A stretch of DNA of 64,000 nt from Paenibacillus sp. FSL H8-0332 (GCF_037963835.1 NZ_CP150145.1:3596001-3660000), one strand, 5' to 3'. Positions 43,322 to 52,639 are shown, numbered from the stretch's first letter. The notes: generated from the sequence alone by a model not told the origin. Program-made: numbers and translations.

Positions 43322-44170
43322 CTATCCTTTCAGGCCGGATGTCGCAATTCCTTCCACGAAATACTTTTGCAGCGTGATGAAGAGAATGAAGCACGGCACC
43401 AGCGACAATACCGACATGGCGAACATCGGGCCCCAATCCGACTGTGAGCTGGAGTCCAGGAACAGCCTTAGCCCGAGCGGTACTGTGTATTTCCCGATAT
43501 CGCTAAGGAAGATGAGCTGGCTGAAGAAATCATCCCAGGTCCACATAAAGGTGAAAATCATCGTCGTGATCAGCGCAGGCAGCGCCAGCGGAATAATAAT
43601 CCGGCTGAAGATTTGAACCGGCCCGCAGCCGTCGATCGTTGCCGCTTCGTCCAGCTCCTTCGGCAAGCCGCGGATGAACTGTACCGTCAGGAAGATAAAG
43701 AAGCCGTCCGTCGCCATCCACTTGGGCAGAATCAGCGGCGCGAAGGTGTTCACCCAGCCCAGGCTGTTAAAAAGGATGTAACGCGGGATAAGGGTCACAT
43801 GCAGCGGCAGCATAATCGTCATCAGCATCAGTGCAAAGCCCAGTGCCTTGAACCGGAAATTCAGCCGCGCGAACGCATAAGCCGCCATGGAGCAGGTGAT
43901 CACATTGCCGAGCACGGCCCCCAGAGAGACCAGTGCCGAGTTTTGCAGGAACCGGGCGAAGGAGCTGCCCTGGAAGCCGAACCAGCCGCTGACATAATTA
44001 TGGAAATTCCACTGCCGGGGCCAGAACCAGATTTCCGAGAAAATCATATTCGCCGGCTTAAACGAGCTGCCCACCAGCCACAGCACCGGGTACAGCATGA
44101 CAAAGGCGATCAGACAGATGATAAAGTGTTTAAGCATAGCGGCACTTTTCGATGCACTGCCTGTATTCAT
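43322..44170 (-). CDS. CUT1 sugar ABC permease, MalG type, second system
   Basis: 282 residues with six membrane helices. EAA loop LPKELDEAATIDGCGPVQIFSRI is present, and the C-terminus VEGIATSGLKG is the normal MalG-type end. With the MalF-type subunit it forms the importer channel. Three bases separate it from the upstream permease gene and 21 bases from the kinase gene, so they are co-transcribed. Confidence 0.95.
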   Translation of the reverse strand: MNTGSASKSAAMLKHFIICLIAFVMLYPVLWLVGSSFKPANMIFSEIWFWPRQWNFHNYVSGWFGFQGSSFARFLQNSALVSLGAVLGNVITCSMAAYAFARLNFRFKALGFALMLMTIMLPLHVTLIPRYILFNSLGWVNTFAPLILPKWMATDGFFIFLTVQFIRGLPKELDEAATIDGCGPVQIFSRIIIPLALPALITTMIFTFMWTWDDFFSQLIFLSDIGKYTVPLGLRLFLDSSSQSDWGPMFAMSVLSLVPCFILFITLQKYFVEGIATSGLKG

Positions 44171-44173
44171 AGC

Positions 44174-45121
44174 TTATTTCCCCCCATCTTCATAATGCAC
44201 CCACAGCTTGCTGCTGCCGAATAGCAGGAGTGTGAATATCCCGATCAGCAGCACCAGCACCCAGGCCATCGCCGAGGCGTAGCCCATCTGGAAGAAGGAG
44301 AAGCCCTTCTTGTACAGGTAGAGGGAATACATCAGGGTGGAGTTCACGGGTCCCCCGCTGCCGTTACTGATAATGAACGCTTGGGTGAATGACTGGAAGG
44401 CGGTGATCGTCTGCATGATAACATTGAAAAAGATAACCGGAGACAGCACCGGCAGCGTAATATGCAGGAATTGCCCCACCTTGCCTGCACCGTCCACTGA
44501 AGAGGCGTCATAATATTCCGGCGGCACCTGCTTCAGCCCGGACAGGAAGATGATCATCGACGAGCCGAATTGCCATACTGACAGCAGGATAAGCGAATAC
44601 AACGAGTATTTGGGATTCGATACCCAGTCAGGCGCCTGTATCCCCACCATGGCCAATAGCTGATTCACAAGGCCTCCGCCGCCCAGCATCTTGCGCCACA
44701 GCATGGCAATAGCGACACTGCCTCCAAGCAGTGTAGGGATGTAGTAGACCGTCCGGTAGATGCCCAGGCCCCGTATTCCTTTGTTAAGGAGCAGGGCGAC
44801 CGCCAGGGCGAACATCAGCTTCAGCGGCACCGACACGAATACGAAGATAAACGTCACCTTAAGCGATTGGATAAATAACGGATCTGCGGTGAGCATTGTG
44901 GTGAAATTATCCAATCCGATCCATCTGGAGCTCTCCAGAATACTGTAATCTGTAAAAGAAAAATAGAGCGAGGCCGCCATCGGCCCCAGGGTCAGGCACA
45001 CCAGCCCCAGCAGCCAGGGCGACAGGAACAGGAGGGCGATCCCGTTCTGGTTGTAGCGCAGCTTTGGTTTACGCCGCTTCATGCCTGCTGGTCTATCTAC
45101 TGTAATCAGATCTGCACTCAA
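44174..45121 (-). CDS. CUT1 sugar ABC permease, MalF type, second system
   Basis: 315 residues, six membrane helices after a ~30-residue basic N-terminus (GMKRRKPKLRYNQ), with EAA loop PPEYYDASSVDGAGKVGQFL. TTG start with GGAGGGAAGAGAG upstream. It follows the binding protein gene after 23 bases. No ATPase gene in the operon. Confidence 0.94.
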   Translation of the reverse strand: MSADLITVDRPAGMKRRKPKLRYNQNGIALLFLSPWLLGLVCLTLGPMAASLYFSFTDYSILESSRWIGLDNFTTMLTADPLFIQSLKVTFIFVFVSVPLKLMFALAVALLLNKGIRGLGIYRTVYYIPTLLGGSVAIAMLWRKMLGGGGLVNQLLAMVGIQAPDWVSNPKYSLYSLILLSVWQFGSSMIIFLSGLKQVPPEYYDASSVDGAGKVGQFLHITLPVLSPVIFFNVIMQTITAFQSFTQAFIISNGSGGPVNSTLMYSLYLYKKGFSFFQMGYASAMAWVLVLLIGIFTLLLFGSSKLWVHYEDGGK

Positions 45122-45144
45122 TGGCTCTCTTCCCTCCTCTATAT

Positions 45145-46488
45145 TTATTTGGCCTTGTCCAGTATGGCGTTAGCACCGGAGATGAACTGTTCGCTTACCT
45201 GCGGAATGCCGGCCTGACCGAAGGAGATCTGCTCGCTGGCGCTCTTGAAGTTCTTATCAATCTCCGAGAAGCCCTGCGGGTAAGGCGGGTCAATATCACT
45301 GGAATGCTTGGAGACCACATCGATAAAATCAAAGATTAACTGCTCCTCGGCGGTAAGCGACGGCTTCAGCTGCTCCCGCACTGCGGAATTGACCGGCACT
45401 CCCCGTTCAGCCCCCAGAATAGCGGTGCCTTCCGGGTCATTGACCATGAAGTCGATCAGCTTCGCCACCTCCTTGGGATGCTTGGTCTTGGCATTCCCGG
45501 AGACGAACTGGCCGGGCTTCAGATATTCGCCGATCTTCTGCTCCCCTTCCATATGAGGGATTACCTGCATCTTCAGCTTCTGGCTCTGATCCTTCAGCAC
45601 ATTCTGATAGGTAATCAACTGGTTGGACCAGGCAAAATCAAGGGCGGACTGGCCAACGGACAGCGGCCGGGTCTCCAGAGCATTCGTCATCGCGGCAGTC
45701 ACCTCTGCCGTTGTAGCGCCGCCGCTGTCCCGCAGGCCCTGCCAGTAATTGAACCATTCATCGATGACCTCCTGGGAGACACCGAGCTTGTTCCCGGCGA
45801 ACAGGCCGCTCCCGTTCTGGCGCACGAATACCTCGAAGATGTTCGTCGTGCCCGAAATATCCGGCGTCCCATAGTAGCCGTCACCTTTCTTCTTAGCAAT
45901 CGCATTCGCCATCTCCGCAAAGTCCTTCCAGGTCCACGACTCCTGCGGCTCCGCAATCCCCAGCTCCTGAAGCACGGAAGCATTATAGACCACGCCGGGA
46001 GCGTTCACTCCAAGAGTAACGGCGTACAATTTGCCGTCAATACTTCCTGCCGAGAGCATGCTGCTGTCATGGTCCTCCGTCCGCAGCGATCCATCCTGGG
46101 TATAAGGCGTCAGGTCAAGCAAGGTGCCGCGCTTGGCATAATCGGACAGGAACGCATAGTCCATCTGAATGATATCTGGAGCATTCGAGCCTGCTACCTG
46201 AGTAGACAGCTTATCGAAATAACCGTCCCAGCCGGAATATTCCGGCTTAATCGTGATCCCCGGATTCTTCTCCTCGAAGCGCTTGATCATCTTGGTGGTC
46301 AGATCGTGGCGTGTCTGCGAGCCCCACCAGGTCATGCGCAGCTCAATTGCAGGCGCCGAACCCTCTGTCTTGGAAGAAGCCTTGGCTTCGTCCGGTGCAT
46401 TCGATCCGCCGGATGAGCACGCAGCCGTAGTCATCAGCAATATGGAGCTTAGAAGCAGTACAAGTCCTTTGGTCCCCTTGATTGTCAT
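45145..46488 (-). CDS. Sugar-binding lipoprotein of ABC importer, second system
   Basis: About 447 residues. Lipoprotein signal with lipobox TTAACSSGGS (Cys at about residue 23), then a family 1 solute-binding domain (IELRMTWWGSQTRHDLTTKMIKRFEE; DIIQMDYAFLSDYAKRG; AVTLGVNAPGVVYNASVL). ATG 46488 has AGGAGGCAAC directly before it; a longer frame runs to 46599. A cre-like site lies 24 bases upstream. First gene of the second sugar operon. Its sequence is only distantly like that of the first system, so the sugars probably differ. Confidence 0.95.
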   Translation of the reverse strand: MTIKGTKGLVLLLSSILLMTTAACSSGGSNAPDEAKASSKTEGSAPAIELRMTWWGSQTRHDLTTKMIKRFEEKNPGITIKPEYSGWDGYFDKLSTQVAGSNAPDIIQMDYAFLSDYAKRGTLLDLTPYTQDGSLRTEDHDSSMLSAGSIDGKLYAVTLGVNAPGVVYNASVLQELGIAEPQESWTWKDFAEMANAIAKKKGDGYYGTPDISGTTNIFEVFVRQNGSGLFAGNKLGVSQEVIDEWFNYWQGLRDSGGATTAEVTAAMTNALETRPLSVGQSALDFAWSNQLITYQNVLKDQSQKLKMQVIPHMEGEQKIGEYLKPGQFVSGNAKTKHPKEVAKLIDFMVNDPEGTAILGAERGVPVNSAVREQLKPSLTAEEQLIFDFIDVVSKHSSDIDPPYPQGFSEIDKNFKSASEQISFGQAGIPQVSEQFISGANAILDKAK

Positions 46489-46511
46489 CTGTTGCCTCCT
46501 CAAATTTGTGA

Positions 46512-46525
46512 AGTAAGCGGTTACA
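46512..46525 (-). promoter_or_regulatory. cre-like site (CcpA) before the second binding lipoprotein gene
   Basis: Reads TGTAACCGCTTACT on the minus strand, matching TGWAANCGNTNWCA except at the last position. It lies 24-37 bases before the ATG at 46488, so it would overlap the transcript leader or promoter. Confidence 0.6.
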
Positions 46526-46600
46526 TAAATGATTATACGGAACGCCCTGCATAGGGTAAATCCAGAAAAGTAAGGGGTTATATCAAATAAGTAAGACAAA

Positions 46601-46626
46601 AGCCAGCCGGAATCTTCCGGCTGGCC
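46601..46626 (-). terminator. Terminator after the MFS transporter gene
   Basis: GCCAGCCGGAA pairs with TTCCGGCTGGC across a tight turn; on the minus strand TTTTGTCTTACTT follows. It is 50 bases past the stop codon of the transporter gene. Confidence 0.75.
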
Positions 46627-46675
46627 TGTTAGTCCTGTTAAGTTCTGCTAAGTATGAATCTATTCCACCAGAAGT

Positions 46676-47893
46676 CTACTCAAGCTCCAGTCCCTTCGTT
46701 TCTTTCCCCAGGAACAGCACCGCCAGGGCGCCGATTACAATCGTAACGAAGAAGATCATGAAGATGGAGCCGATCCCGACCGCCTTGCCGACCATCAGGC
46801 CAACCAATGTTGGGGCAATAATGCCGCCAATCCGTCCAAAGGAGGTGGCGAGTCCCACACCTGTGGAACGGATCTTAGTCGGATACAACTCAGGCGTGTA
46901 CGCGTACATCCCGCCCCAGGCCCCCAGGTTGAAGAACGACAGACAGATCCCGGCAGCCATCAGCATGCCCTCGGTCGTTGAGTTCCCGAACCAGGCAGCG
47001 CTGACGGCTGTCAGCAGCAGATAGATGACCAGTACGAATTTGCGGCCGTATTTCTCGATGAAATAGGCGGCGGTGAAGTATCCCGGCAACTGGGCGAGTG
47101 TCATGATCAGCACATACTCGAAGCTTTTGACCAGACTGAAGCCCTTAAGCACCATCACCGTCGGCAGCCACAGGAACATTCCATAATAAGAGAAGACCAC
47201 GGTGAACCACAGAATCCACAGCATGATGGTCGAGCGGCGGTACTCTGCCGACCAGACTGCCGCCACACGCTTACGCAGGGGCACTGGAGGAGCTTTCTTG
47301 ATCTCCGCGAACTTCGGTGAGTCATCGATTGCCCTGCGCAGATAGAGCGCATATAACGCCGGTACCGCCCCGATGGCGAAGGCGATCCGCCAGCCGTAAT
47401 CCGGAATGACGAAATAAGCGATCAGCGCCGACAGAATCCAGCCTAACGCCCAGAAGCTCTCGAGCAGCACAACAGCACGGCCTCTTTCCTTAACCGGCAT
47501 GCTCTCGGATACCAGAGTCGAAGCCACCGGCAGCTCTCCGCCCAGCCCGAAGCCGGCAATGAAGCGCAGCACACATAATACTGCATAACCTGCGGCGAAG
47601 GCCGACAGTCCGCTTGCAATTGAGAAGATCAGCAGCGTCCAGAGCAGCACCGATTTGCGGCCGAAGCGGTCCGCCAGAATTCCGGCGGCAGCTGCACCGA
47701 CCGCCATCCCCACCGAGTTAATGCTGGTTAAATAGCCGATCTTTTCCGGTCCCAGCGACCATTCCTTGGCTAGTGCAGCCACGACGAACGAGATCATCCC
47801 TACATCCATCGCGTCGAACATCCAGCTTAGACCTGCACTGAAGAGCAGCTTCCGCTGCTTCGGATTTTGCAGCAGCGACATTTGATTCCACAT
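46676..47893 (-). CDS. MFS transporter (NiaP/metabolite:H+ symporter type)
   Basis: 405 residues, twelve predicted membrane helices. MFS signature loop ILADRFGRKSVLLW between helices 2 and 3 and IEKYGRKFVLVI in the second half; late motif ELYPTKIRSTGVGLATSFGRIGG is typical of the sugar-porter-like group that includes NiaP niacin transporters and aromatic acid transporters. The substrate is not certain. Single gene with its own terminator, downstream of the DUF1836 gene on the same strand. Confidence 0.88.
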   Translation of the reverse strand: MWNQMSLLQNPKQRKLLFSAGLSWMFDAMDVGMISFVVAALAKEWSLGPEKIGYLTSINSVGMAVGAAAAGILADRFGRKSVLLWTLLIFSIASGLSAFAAGYAVLCVLRFIAGFGLGGELPVASTLVSESMPVKERGRAVVLLESFWALGWILSALIAYFVIPDYGWRIAFAIGAVPALYALYLRRAIDDSPKFAEIKKAPPVPLRKRVAAVWSAEYRRSTIMLWILWFTVVFSYYGMFLWLPTVMVLKGFSLVKSFEYVLIMTLAQLPGYFTAAYFIEKYGRKFVLVIYLLLTAVSAAWFGNSTTEGMLMAAGICLSFFNLGAWGGMYAYTPELYPTKIRSTGVGLATSFGRIGGIIAPTLVGLMVGKAVGIGSIFMIFFVTIVIGALAVLFLGKETKGLELE

Positions 47894-47972
47894 GACTTAA
47901 GGCCCCTCTCCCCTGATTCCCGTTACAATAATTCCTGACTAGTATCACTTACACATTCTAGAAGCGGATGAT

Positions 47973-48740
47973 TCAAAAATCAAGGAATAACACCGCATTG
48001 AAATATTGCCGGGCCATCGCCTGAAAATAACAGGTCTGCACCGAGATCGCAGCGATCAGCAGCATATTCTGCACCGCATCCCGCTGCCCTCTGCTCAGAT
48101 GGCTGAGCCGCTTCATCATTCCGTCCATGGCCGACTTGATTCCGCTGTCCGATTTCCACGGATATTCCTTGGGATTACCGGTTAGAGCCTGCCCCCCAGC
48201 CGGCACCGGGGAACGGGTCTTAATCTCCTCGAACAGCTCGGCATACCCATGATACAGCTGTGCCGGTTCCACCAGATCATCGTCATCACGTTCAGGCGCC
48301 AGGAACAGCATACGAAAGAGCTGCCTGATGCTCTCGAAATCAAGCGCAGCCTTAAGATCATCTATTATAAATAGAATGGCCGCCTGATTAATGGAGTACT
48401 TCTTCCCTTCACGCGGGGACCCGAGATATTCCTTGAAATCGCGCTTCACCCAGTTCTGCATAGCAGAGACGGATAACGTGGAATACTCAATCAGACCGCC
48501 AAGCGAAGCAATTTCACCCAGGGACAGCCCTTTGACGCCGCCGCCTTTGATCAGCTTTTGCAGAATCGGGGGGATATCCGTAGACAGAAAAGCGGGCAGG
48601 CTTGTCCCCTCCCGCACCTCGTCACGGTGGAATTTGGTCCAGGCTTCCTGCAGAATATGGAGCGGCTTCCGCTCCGAGTTAGGCCCTAGAGACAGTAATA
48701 GTCCGGACATCTCTATCCGGCTAAGTGTAAAAGCTTCCAT
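47973..48740 (-). CDS. DUF1836-domain protein
   Basis: About 255 residues. The DUF1836 block is at about 85-165 (LSLGEIASLGGLIEYSTLSV, NWVKRDFKEYLGSPREGKKY, QAAILFIIDDLK). This family resembles MerR-like winged-helix regulators and may bind DNA, but its function is not established. ATG 48740 is supported by GGAGGG nine bases upstream; a longer frame to 48788 lacks a site. Divergent from the CorC-like gene. Confidence 0.8.
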   Translation of the reverse strand: MEAFTLSRIEMSGLLLSLGPNSERKPLHILQEAWTKFHRDEVREGTSLPAFLSTDIPPILQKLIKGGGVKGLSLGEIASLGGLIEYSTLSVSAMQNWVKRDFKEYLGSPREGKKYSINQAAILFIIDDLKAALDFESIRQLFRMLFLAPERDDDDLVEPAQLYHGYAELFEEIKTRSPVPAGGQALTGNPKEYPWKSDSGIKSAMDGMMKRLSHLSRGQRDAVQNMLLIAAISVQTCYFQAMARQYFNAVLFLDF

Positions 48741-48855
48741 AGCTGGCAACCCTCCACCATTTGATATTTCATCGAAAAGTTCGTACAATAGGTTCTTAAG
48801 AACTCATAATATGAGTATAACCTATTTTAGGGACGAAAGGGATGGTAAAGATTAT

Positions 48856-50178
48856 ATGGGTATAGGACTTAGTTTGACGCTCGTGGCAATTTTGATTATT
48901 TTAACCGCATTTTTTGTAGCGACGGAGTTTGCAGTAGTGAGATTACGGGGAAGCCAGGTCAGCCAAATGGTGCTGGACGGCAAGAAGAACGCACTGGCAG
49001 TACAGCGGGTAGCCGCTAACCTGGACGGATATTTGTCCGCCTGCCAGCTCGGTATCACGATTACTGCACTCGGGATCGGGGCATTGGCAGAGCCTGCTTT
49101 TGAGCAGCTGCTTATTCCACTGTTTGATCTGGCTGGTGTGAGTCACAACGTTAGTAAGCCCATTGCGTTTGCATTGGCCTTCATTATCGCCACCTTCCTC
49201 CATGTCGTGGTCGGAGAGCTTGCACCGAAGACCGCCGCTATTAATATTCCGGAGAAAATTGGTCAGATTACCGCACCGCTGATTATTTGGTTCTACAGAA
49301 TATTGTACCCTTTGATTTGGATCATGAACGGTTCCGCCAACCTGCTCGTCCGTATGTTCGGTATGAAGCCTGCCAGTGAACACGGCGATGCGCACAGTGA
49401 AGACGAGATCCGCCTGATCCTGTCCGAGAGCTATGAGAGCGGAAAAATCAACAAAGCGGAATATGGTTATGTTAACCGGATTTTCACCTTTGATGAGATG
49501 CTCGCCAAAGAAATTATGGTTCCCCGGACAGATATGGTATGCCTGTTCACCGATCATTCGCTGCAAGAGAACTTTGATATTATCCGCAAGGAGCAGTACA
49601 CCCGCTTCCCTGTAGCTGACGGCAGCAAAGACAATATCATTGGTATGATCAATACCAAGCAGCTCTACCTGCAATATGACAATAATCCTGATTTCGATTT
49701 CAAAAGCCTGATCCTGCCGCTGGTGACCGTATCGGAAGTTACGCCAGTGAAGACTCTGCTGACCCGTATGCAGAAGGAGCGCGTGCATATCGCCCTGCTG
49801 CTGGATGAATACGGCGGCACCTCCGGCCTGATTACAATTGAGGACATCCTGGAAGAGATTGTCGGCGAGATCCGTGATGAGTTCGACGGGGATGAACGCA
49901 GAAATGTGGAGAAGCTGAGCGAGACCCATTATCTGTTCGACGGCAATGTCTCCCTGCTGGAGGTCAAGGATCTTACCGGACTTGATTTCCACGATGAGGA
50001 AGTCACCACCATCGGCGGATGGCTCTACAGTCACCTGGAAGAGCCGGTGGTCGGCAAAAGCCATCAATACGAGCATGTCACCTTGACCGTCCGTGAGATG
50101 AACCGCCACCGTATCCGCAGTGTCGAGATCCTGATCGATCTGTCGGTCACCGAGGATTCTGCTCCAGGCAACGAATAA
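48856..50178 (+). CDS. CorC/HlyC-family CBS-domain membrane protein (CNNM/UPF0053)
   Basis: About 440 residues. DUF21 transmembrane domain (about 1-190, starting LTLVAILIILTAFFVATEFAVVRLRGSQV), two CBS domains (about 205-330; VPRTDMVCLF, DEYGGTSGLITIEDILEEIVGEI) and a C-terminal CorC_HlyC domain. Relatives extrude Mg2+ or other divalent ions; many are misnamed hemolysins. Start ATG 48856 with AAAGGGATGG about eleven bases upstream; the frame is open far upstream, antisense to the DUF1836 gene. Confidence 0.9.
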   Translation: MGIGLSLTLVAILIILTAFFVATEFAVVRLRGSQVSQMVLDGKKNALAVQRVAANLDGYLSACQLGITITALGIGALAEPAFEQLLIPLFDLAGVSHNVSKPIAFALAFIIATFLHVVVGELAPKTAAINIPEKIGQITAPLIIWFYRILYPLIWIMNGSANLLVRMFGMKPASEHGDAHSEDEIRLILSESYESGKINKAEYGYVNRIFTFDEMLAKEIMVPRTDMVCLFTDHSLQENFDIIRKEQYTRFPVADGSKDNIIGMINTKQLYLQYDNNPDFDFKSLILPLVTVSEVTPVKTLLTRMQKERVHIALLLDEYGGTSGLITIEDILEEIVGEIRDEFDGDERRNVEKLSETHYLFDGNVSLLEVKDLTGLDFHDEEVTTIGGWLYSHLEEPVVGKSHQYEHVTLTVREMNRHRIRSVEILIDLSVTEDSAPGNE

Positions 50179-50200
50179 GGCGTATAGATAAGCCGCAACG

Positions 50201-50240
50201 AATAAGGCGCTCCCCTTGAGTTACTGGGGAGCGCCTTATT
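50201..50240 (+). terminator. Terminator after the CorC-like gene
   Basis: AATAAGGCGCTCCCC pairs perfectly with GGGGAGCGCCTTATT (15 bp) over a 10-base loop and is followed by TATGTTTTATTCTT. Both strands are T-rich past the stem, so it may also serve the convergent VOC gene. Confidence 0.85.
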
Positions 50241-50295
50241 TATGTTTTATTCTTGTATAATTAATGTAATTAACAAATATAATTAACCCGATTAA

Positions 50296-50655
50296 CTAAC
50301 TGACGAATCGGCAGATCATTAACACGTTTCCGTCCGGGTCCTTGAAGTTAAACCAGTGGTCATTCTCAATATCGGTAAGGATCTCAGCTCCGCTGGCTTT
50401 GACATAATCATAAGCGGCATCAATATCGTCGGTAAGCAGATGGAAGGACGGCACCTTCAGCACGGCTTCGGCTGTGAATATTTTGCTGTCCAGTACGATC
50501 CCCGGCCCCTGCATCGGCACCTCATACAGATGCCCGAATAATACTTCGCCATCAAGCGGCAGTCCGAGCAGACTGCAATACCAGCTCTTGGACCTTTCGA
50601 TATCACTAACCGGGATGAAGACAGCGCCAATCTGATTGCGTATCGGACTTGTCAC
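50296..50655 (-). CDS. VOC/glyoxalase-superfamily protein
   Basis: 119 residues, one vicinal-oxygen-chelate module: IGAVFIPVSDIERSKSWYCSLLGLP, FHLLTDDIDAAYDYVKASGAE and FKDPDGNVLMICRF are the usual blocks. Proteins of this size act as dimers and may be dioxygenases, lyases or resistance binding proteins; the metal ligands are not conserved enough to choose. GTG start, with AGGAGG ten bases upstream. Confidence 0.9.
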   Translation of the reverse strand: MTSPIRNQIGAVFIPVSDIERSKSWYCSLLGLPLDGEVLFGHLYEVPMQGPGIVLDSKIFTAEAVLKVPSFHLLTDDIDAAYDYVKASGAEILTDIENDHWFNFKDPDGNVLMICRFVS

Positions 50656-50763
50656 AGCAGTATAGCCTCCTCATAGAGTGTAAGTTATTGAATCCTACAG
50701 CCTTTAATGATTTCGATAAAATATGTCAATTTCCTGCCTGTTTAGGGATGAGAATATAAGTTA

Positions 50764-50772
50764 TGCTATAAT
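50764..50772 (+). promoter_or_regulatory. Extended -10 promoter of the potassium channel gene
   Basis: TGCTATAAT is a perfect extended -10 box located 38 bases before the preferred start codon. With a start point near 50780 the longer upstream reading frame would not be transcribed. Confidence 0.6.
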
Positions 50773-50809
50773 CTTGTCAGATCCTATCCCTATTGTCAGG
50801 AGAATGAAC

Positions 50810-52156
50810 TTGGCTAACCTTTTCTTTGGGCATTTGAAGCTAACGCCGCCCAAAATATTATCCCTCGGCTTCGTGATCCTGATCGCTGCCGGAACCCTGC
50901 TGTTATCGCTGCCCGCTGCTTCTACCGGCGGAAGAATCTCATTCATTGATGCGCTGTTCATGGCAACCTCGGCGACCTGCGTAACCGGTCTTGCCGTTAT
51001 CGACACCGGAACAGAGCTATCGACCTTCGGACAAGTTGTACTGCTGGTGCTCTTCCAGTTCGGTGGTCTCGGCTTCGTAACGATGGCTACGCTGATCACC
51101 CTGGTGCTGAACAAACGGATCTCGTTGAAGGAGCGCCTCTTGCTGCAGGAATCTATGAACCAGAATTCCATGCAGGGGATCGTGAAGCTGATCCGCCGGG
51201 TGCTTATCTATTCACTGGTGATCCAGTTGACCGGGGCCATTCTGCTGGCTGCCAGATTTATAGTAGATATGCCGATAGGCAAAGCAGCCTATTATGGATT
51301 ATTCCATAGCATCTCGATCTTCAACAATGCGGGCTTCGACTTGTTCGGCGATGTTCACGGGCCCTTCAGCGGATTAACCCGGTACGTGGAAGATCCCGTT
51401 GTGAATATTACCTCCATGCTGCTGATCTTCCTTGGCGGTATCGGCTTCATCGTCTTATCCGATTTAATCGATTATCCCAAGCGCAAGCGGCTCATGCTGC
51501 ACTCGAAGGTCGTGCTGGCGACTTCAGCTGTGCTGATTCTGGTCGGTGCGATTATCTTCTTCTGGCTTGAATGGAACGCTACACTGAAGCCGCTGCATGC
51601 CGGAGGCAAGATTATGGCCTCCTTCCTGCAAGCTATTACGCCGCGTTCCGGCGGCGTGACTACTATTGAGATTCCGCTGCTGCGGGAATCCACCCAATTC
51701 CTGATGATTCTGCTGATGTTCATCGGGGCGGCTCCCGGCTCCACCGGCGGCGGAATCAAGATTACCACCTTTGCCATTCTGGCCAGCACCGCTTACGCCA
51801 AGCTCCGGGGCAAAGAGGATATCGTGATGTTCCGCCACCGGATCTCGAAGGAGAATGTCTACAGGGCCATTACCATGACACTGCTCTCACTGATGCTGGT
51901 AGTCATCTCTACCATGCTCTTGTCCATAACAGAACGCGCAGATTTCCTCAGTGTATTATTCGAAGCGGTGTCCGCCTTCGGCACCTCAGGCATCACCATG
52001 GGACTGACCACAGAGCTGACCACGATCGGCAAGGTGCTGGTGATCATTCTCATGTTCGTGGGCCGGACCGGACCGCTTACCCTGGCCTATGCGCTCAAGC
52101 CGAAGAACAGCAAGGAGCTGTACCGTTACCCGGAAGGCAATATTACTATCGGCTAA
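50810..52156 (+). CDS. ktrB: TrkH/KtrB-family potassium uptake channel subunit
   Basis: About 448 residues. Four-repeat potassium channel: pore loops TSATCVTGLAV, FNNAGFDLFG, TPRSGGVTT and FGTSGITMG each carry the selectivity glycine. Ten or more hydrophobic segments including M1-P-M2 repeats. It partners a cytosolic RCK protein KtrA, not found here, to take up K+ with Na+. TTG 50810 has AGGAGA six bases upstream; ATG 50804 is too close to that site, and the promoter sequence lies inside the longer frame. Confidence 0.92.
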   Translation: MANLFFGHLKLTPPKILSLGFVILIAAGTLLLSLPAASTGGRISFIDALFMATSATCVTGLAVIDTGTELSTFGQVVLLVLFQFGGLGFVTMATLITLVLNKRISLKERLLLQESMNQNSMQGIVKLIRRVLIYSLVIQLTGAILLAARFIVDMPIGKAAYYGLFHSISIFNNAGFDLFGDVHGPFSGLTRYVEDPVVNITSMLLIFLGGIGFIVLSDLIDYPKRKRLMLHSKVVLATSAVLILVGAIIFFWLEWNATLKPLHAGGKIMASFLQAITPRSGGVTTIEIPLLRESTQFLMILLMFIGAAPGSTGGGIKITTFAILASTAYAKLRGKEDIVMFRHRISKENVYRAITMTLLSLMLVVISTMLLSITERADFLSVLFEAVSAFGTSGITMGLTTELTTIGKVLVIILMFVGRTGPLTLAYALKPKNSKELYRYPEGNITIG

Positions 52157-52174
52157 GGGCCGGTAACTATTAAA

Positions 52175-52222
52175 AATGCGACCCTGCTCGTCCAAGGCAA
52201 TCAGACGGGTCGGGGTCGCATT
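52175..52222. terminator. Bidirectional terminator
   Basis: AATGCGACCC pairs with GGGTCGCATT across a 28-base loop, flanked by A-rich and T-rich ends (AAAAATGCG...CATTGTTAT). It separates the converging potassium channel gene and the small acidic protein gene. Confidence 0.7.
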
Positions 52223-52241
52223 GTTATATCCGGAATAAGCC

Positions 52242-52523
52242 TTAAGCTTCCTCTTCCGGGATCTCCTGGGTATCCAGCGCTGCATCCAGCAGCTGATTGT
52301 ACAGATCATCATCATTCTCCAGCAGCGCATCCACTTCCAGGAACTGCTCCTCACTCCCCGGCTCACCGGCGAAGCTCAGGCTGTAATCCCATTCGGTTCC
52401 ACGGGAGCTGAAGAATGTAATCTCATACGGGGAATGGTGATTCTCTAATGTAAATACCGTTCTCCCCACAAAACTTCTATCCTCTACGCGTTTCATTTCT
52501 GCTTTGGTGATTTCCAGGTTCAT
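52242..52523 (-). CDS. Small acidic conserved protein of unknown function
   Basis: 93 residues, acidic with a C-terminal run of Asp/Glu (ENDDDLYNQLLDAALDTQEIPEEE). No motif recognised; no membrane segment. GGAAGGAAAGA lies about five bases before the ATG. Codon use agrees with the neighbours, so I accept it as a gene. Confidence 0.7.
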   Translation of the reverse strand: MNLEITKAEMKRVEDRSFVGRTVFTLENHHSPYEITFFSSRGTEWDYSLSFAGEPGSEEQFLEVDALLENDDDLYNQLLDAALDTQEIPEEEA

Positions 52524-52610
52524 TCTCTTTCCTTCCTTTCATCTGATCATACCCACGATATTCAGTATAACATTGATATGTCAGCATTTCTCTTTCCTTT
52601 TGCGCTGTAA

Positions 52611-52639
52611 TTGACTTTTTTCATCCGGCGGTTAATAAT
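52611..52639 (+). promoter_or_regulatory. Sigma-A-type promoter of the aminopeptidase pair
   Basis: TTGACT (52611-52616), 17-base spacer, AATAAT (52634-52639). A start point near 52647 gives a leader of about 45 bases before the ATG at 52692. Confidence 0.65.

Noticed and set aside
48943-50109. 388-codon minus-strand frame across the CorC-like gene
   Set aside because: The plus strand encodes clear DUF21 and CBS domains; the antisense frame has no family motifs.
50656-50803. c-di-AMP (ydaO-type) riboswitch before the potassium channel gene
   Set aside because: The leader after the extended -10 promoter is only about 30 bases, too short for that riboswitch.
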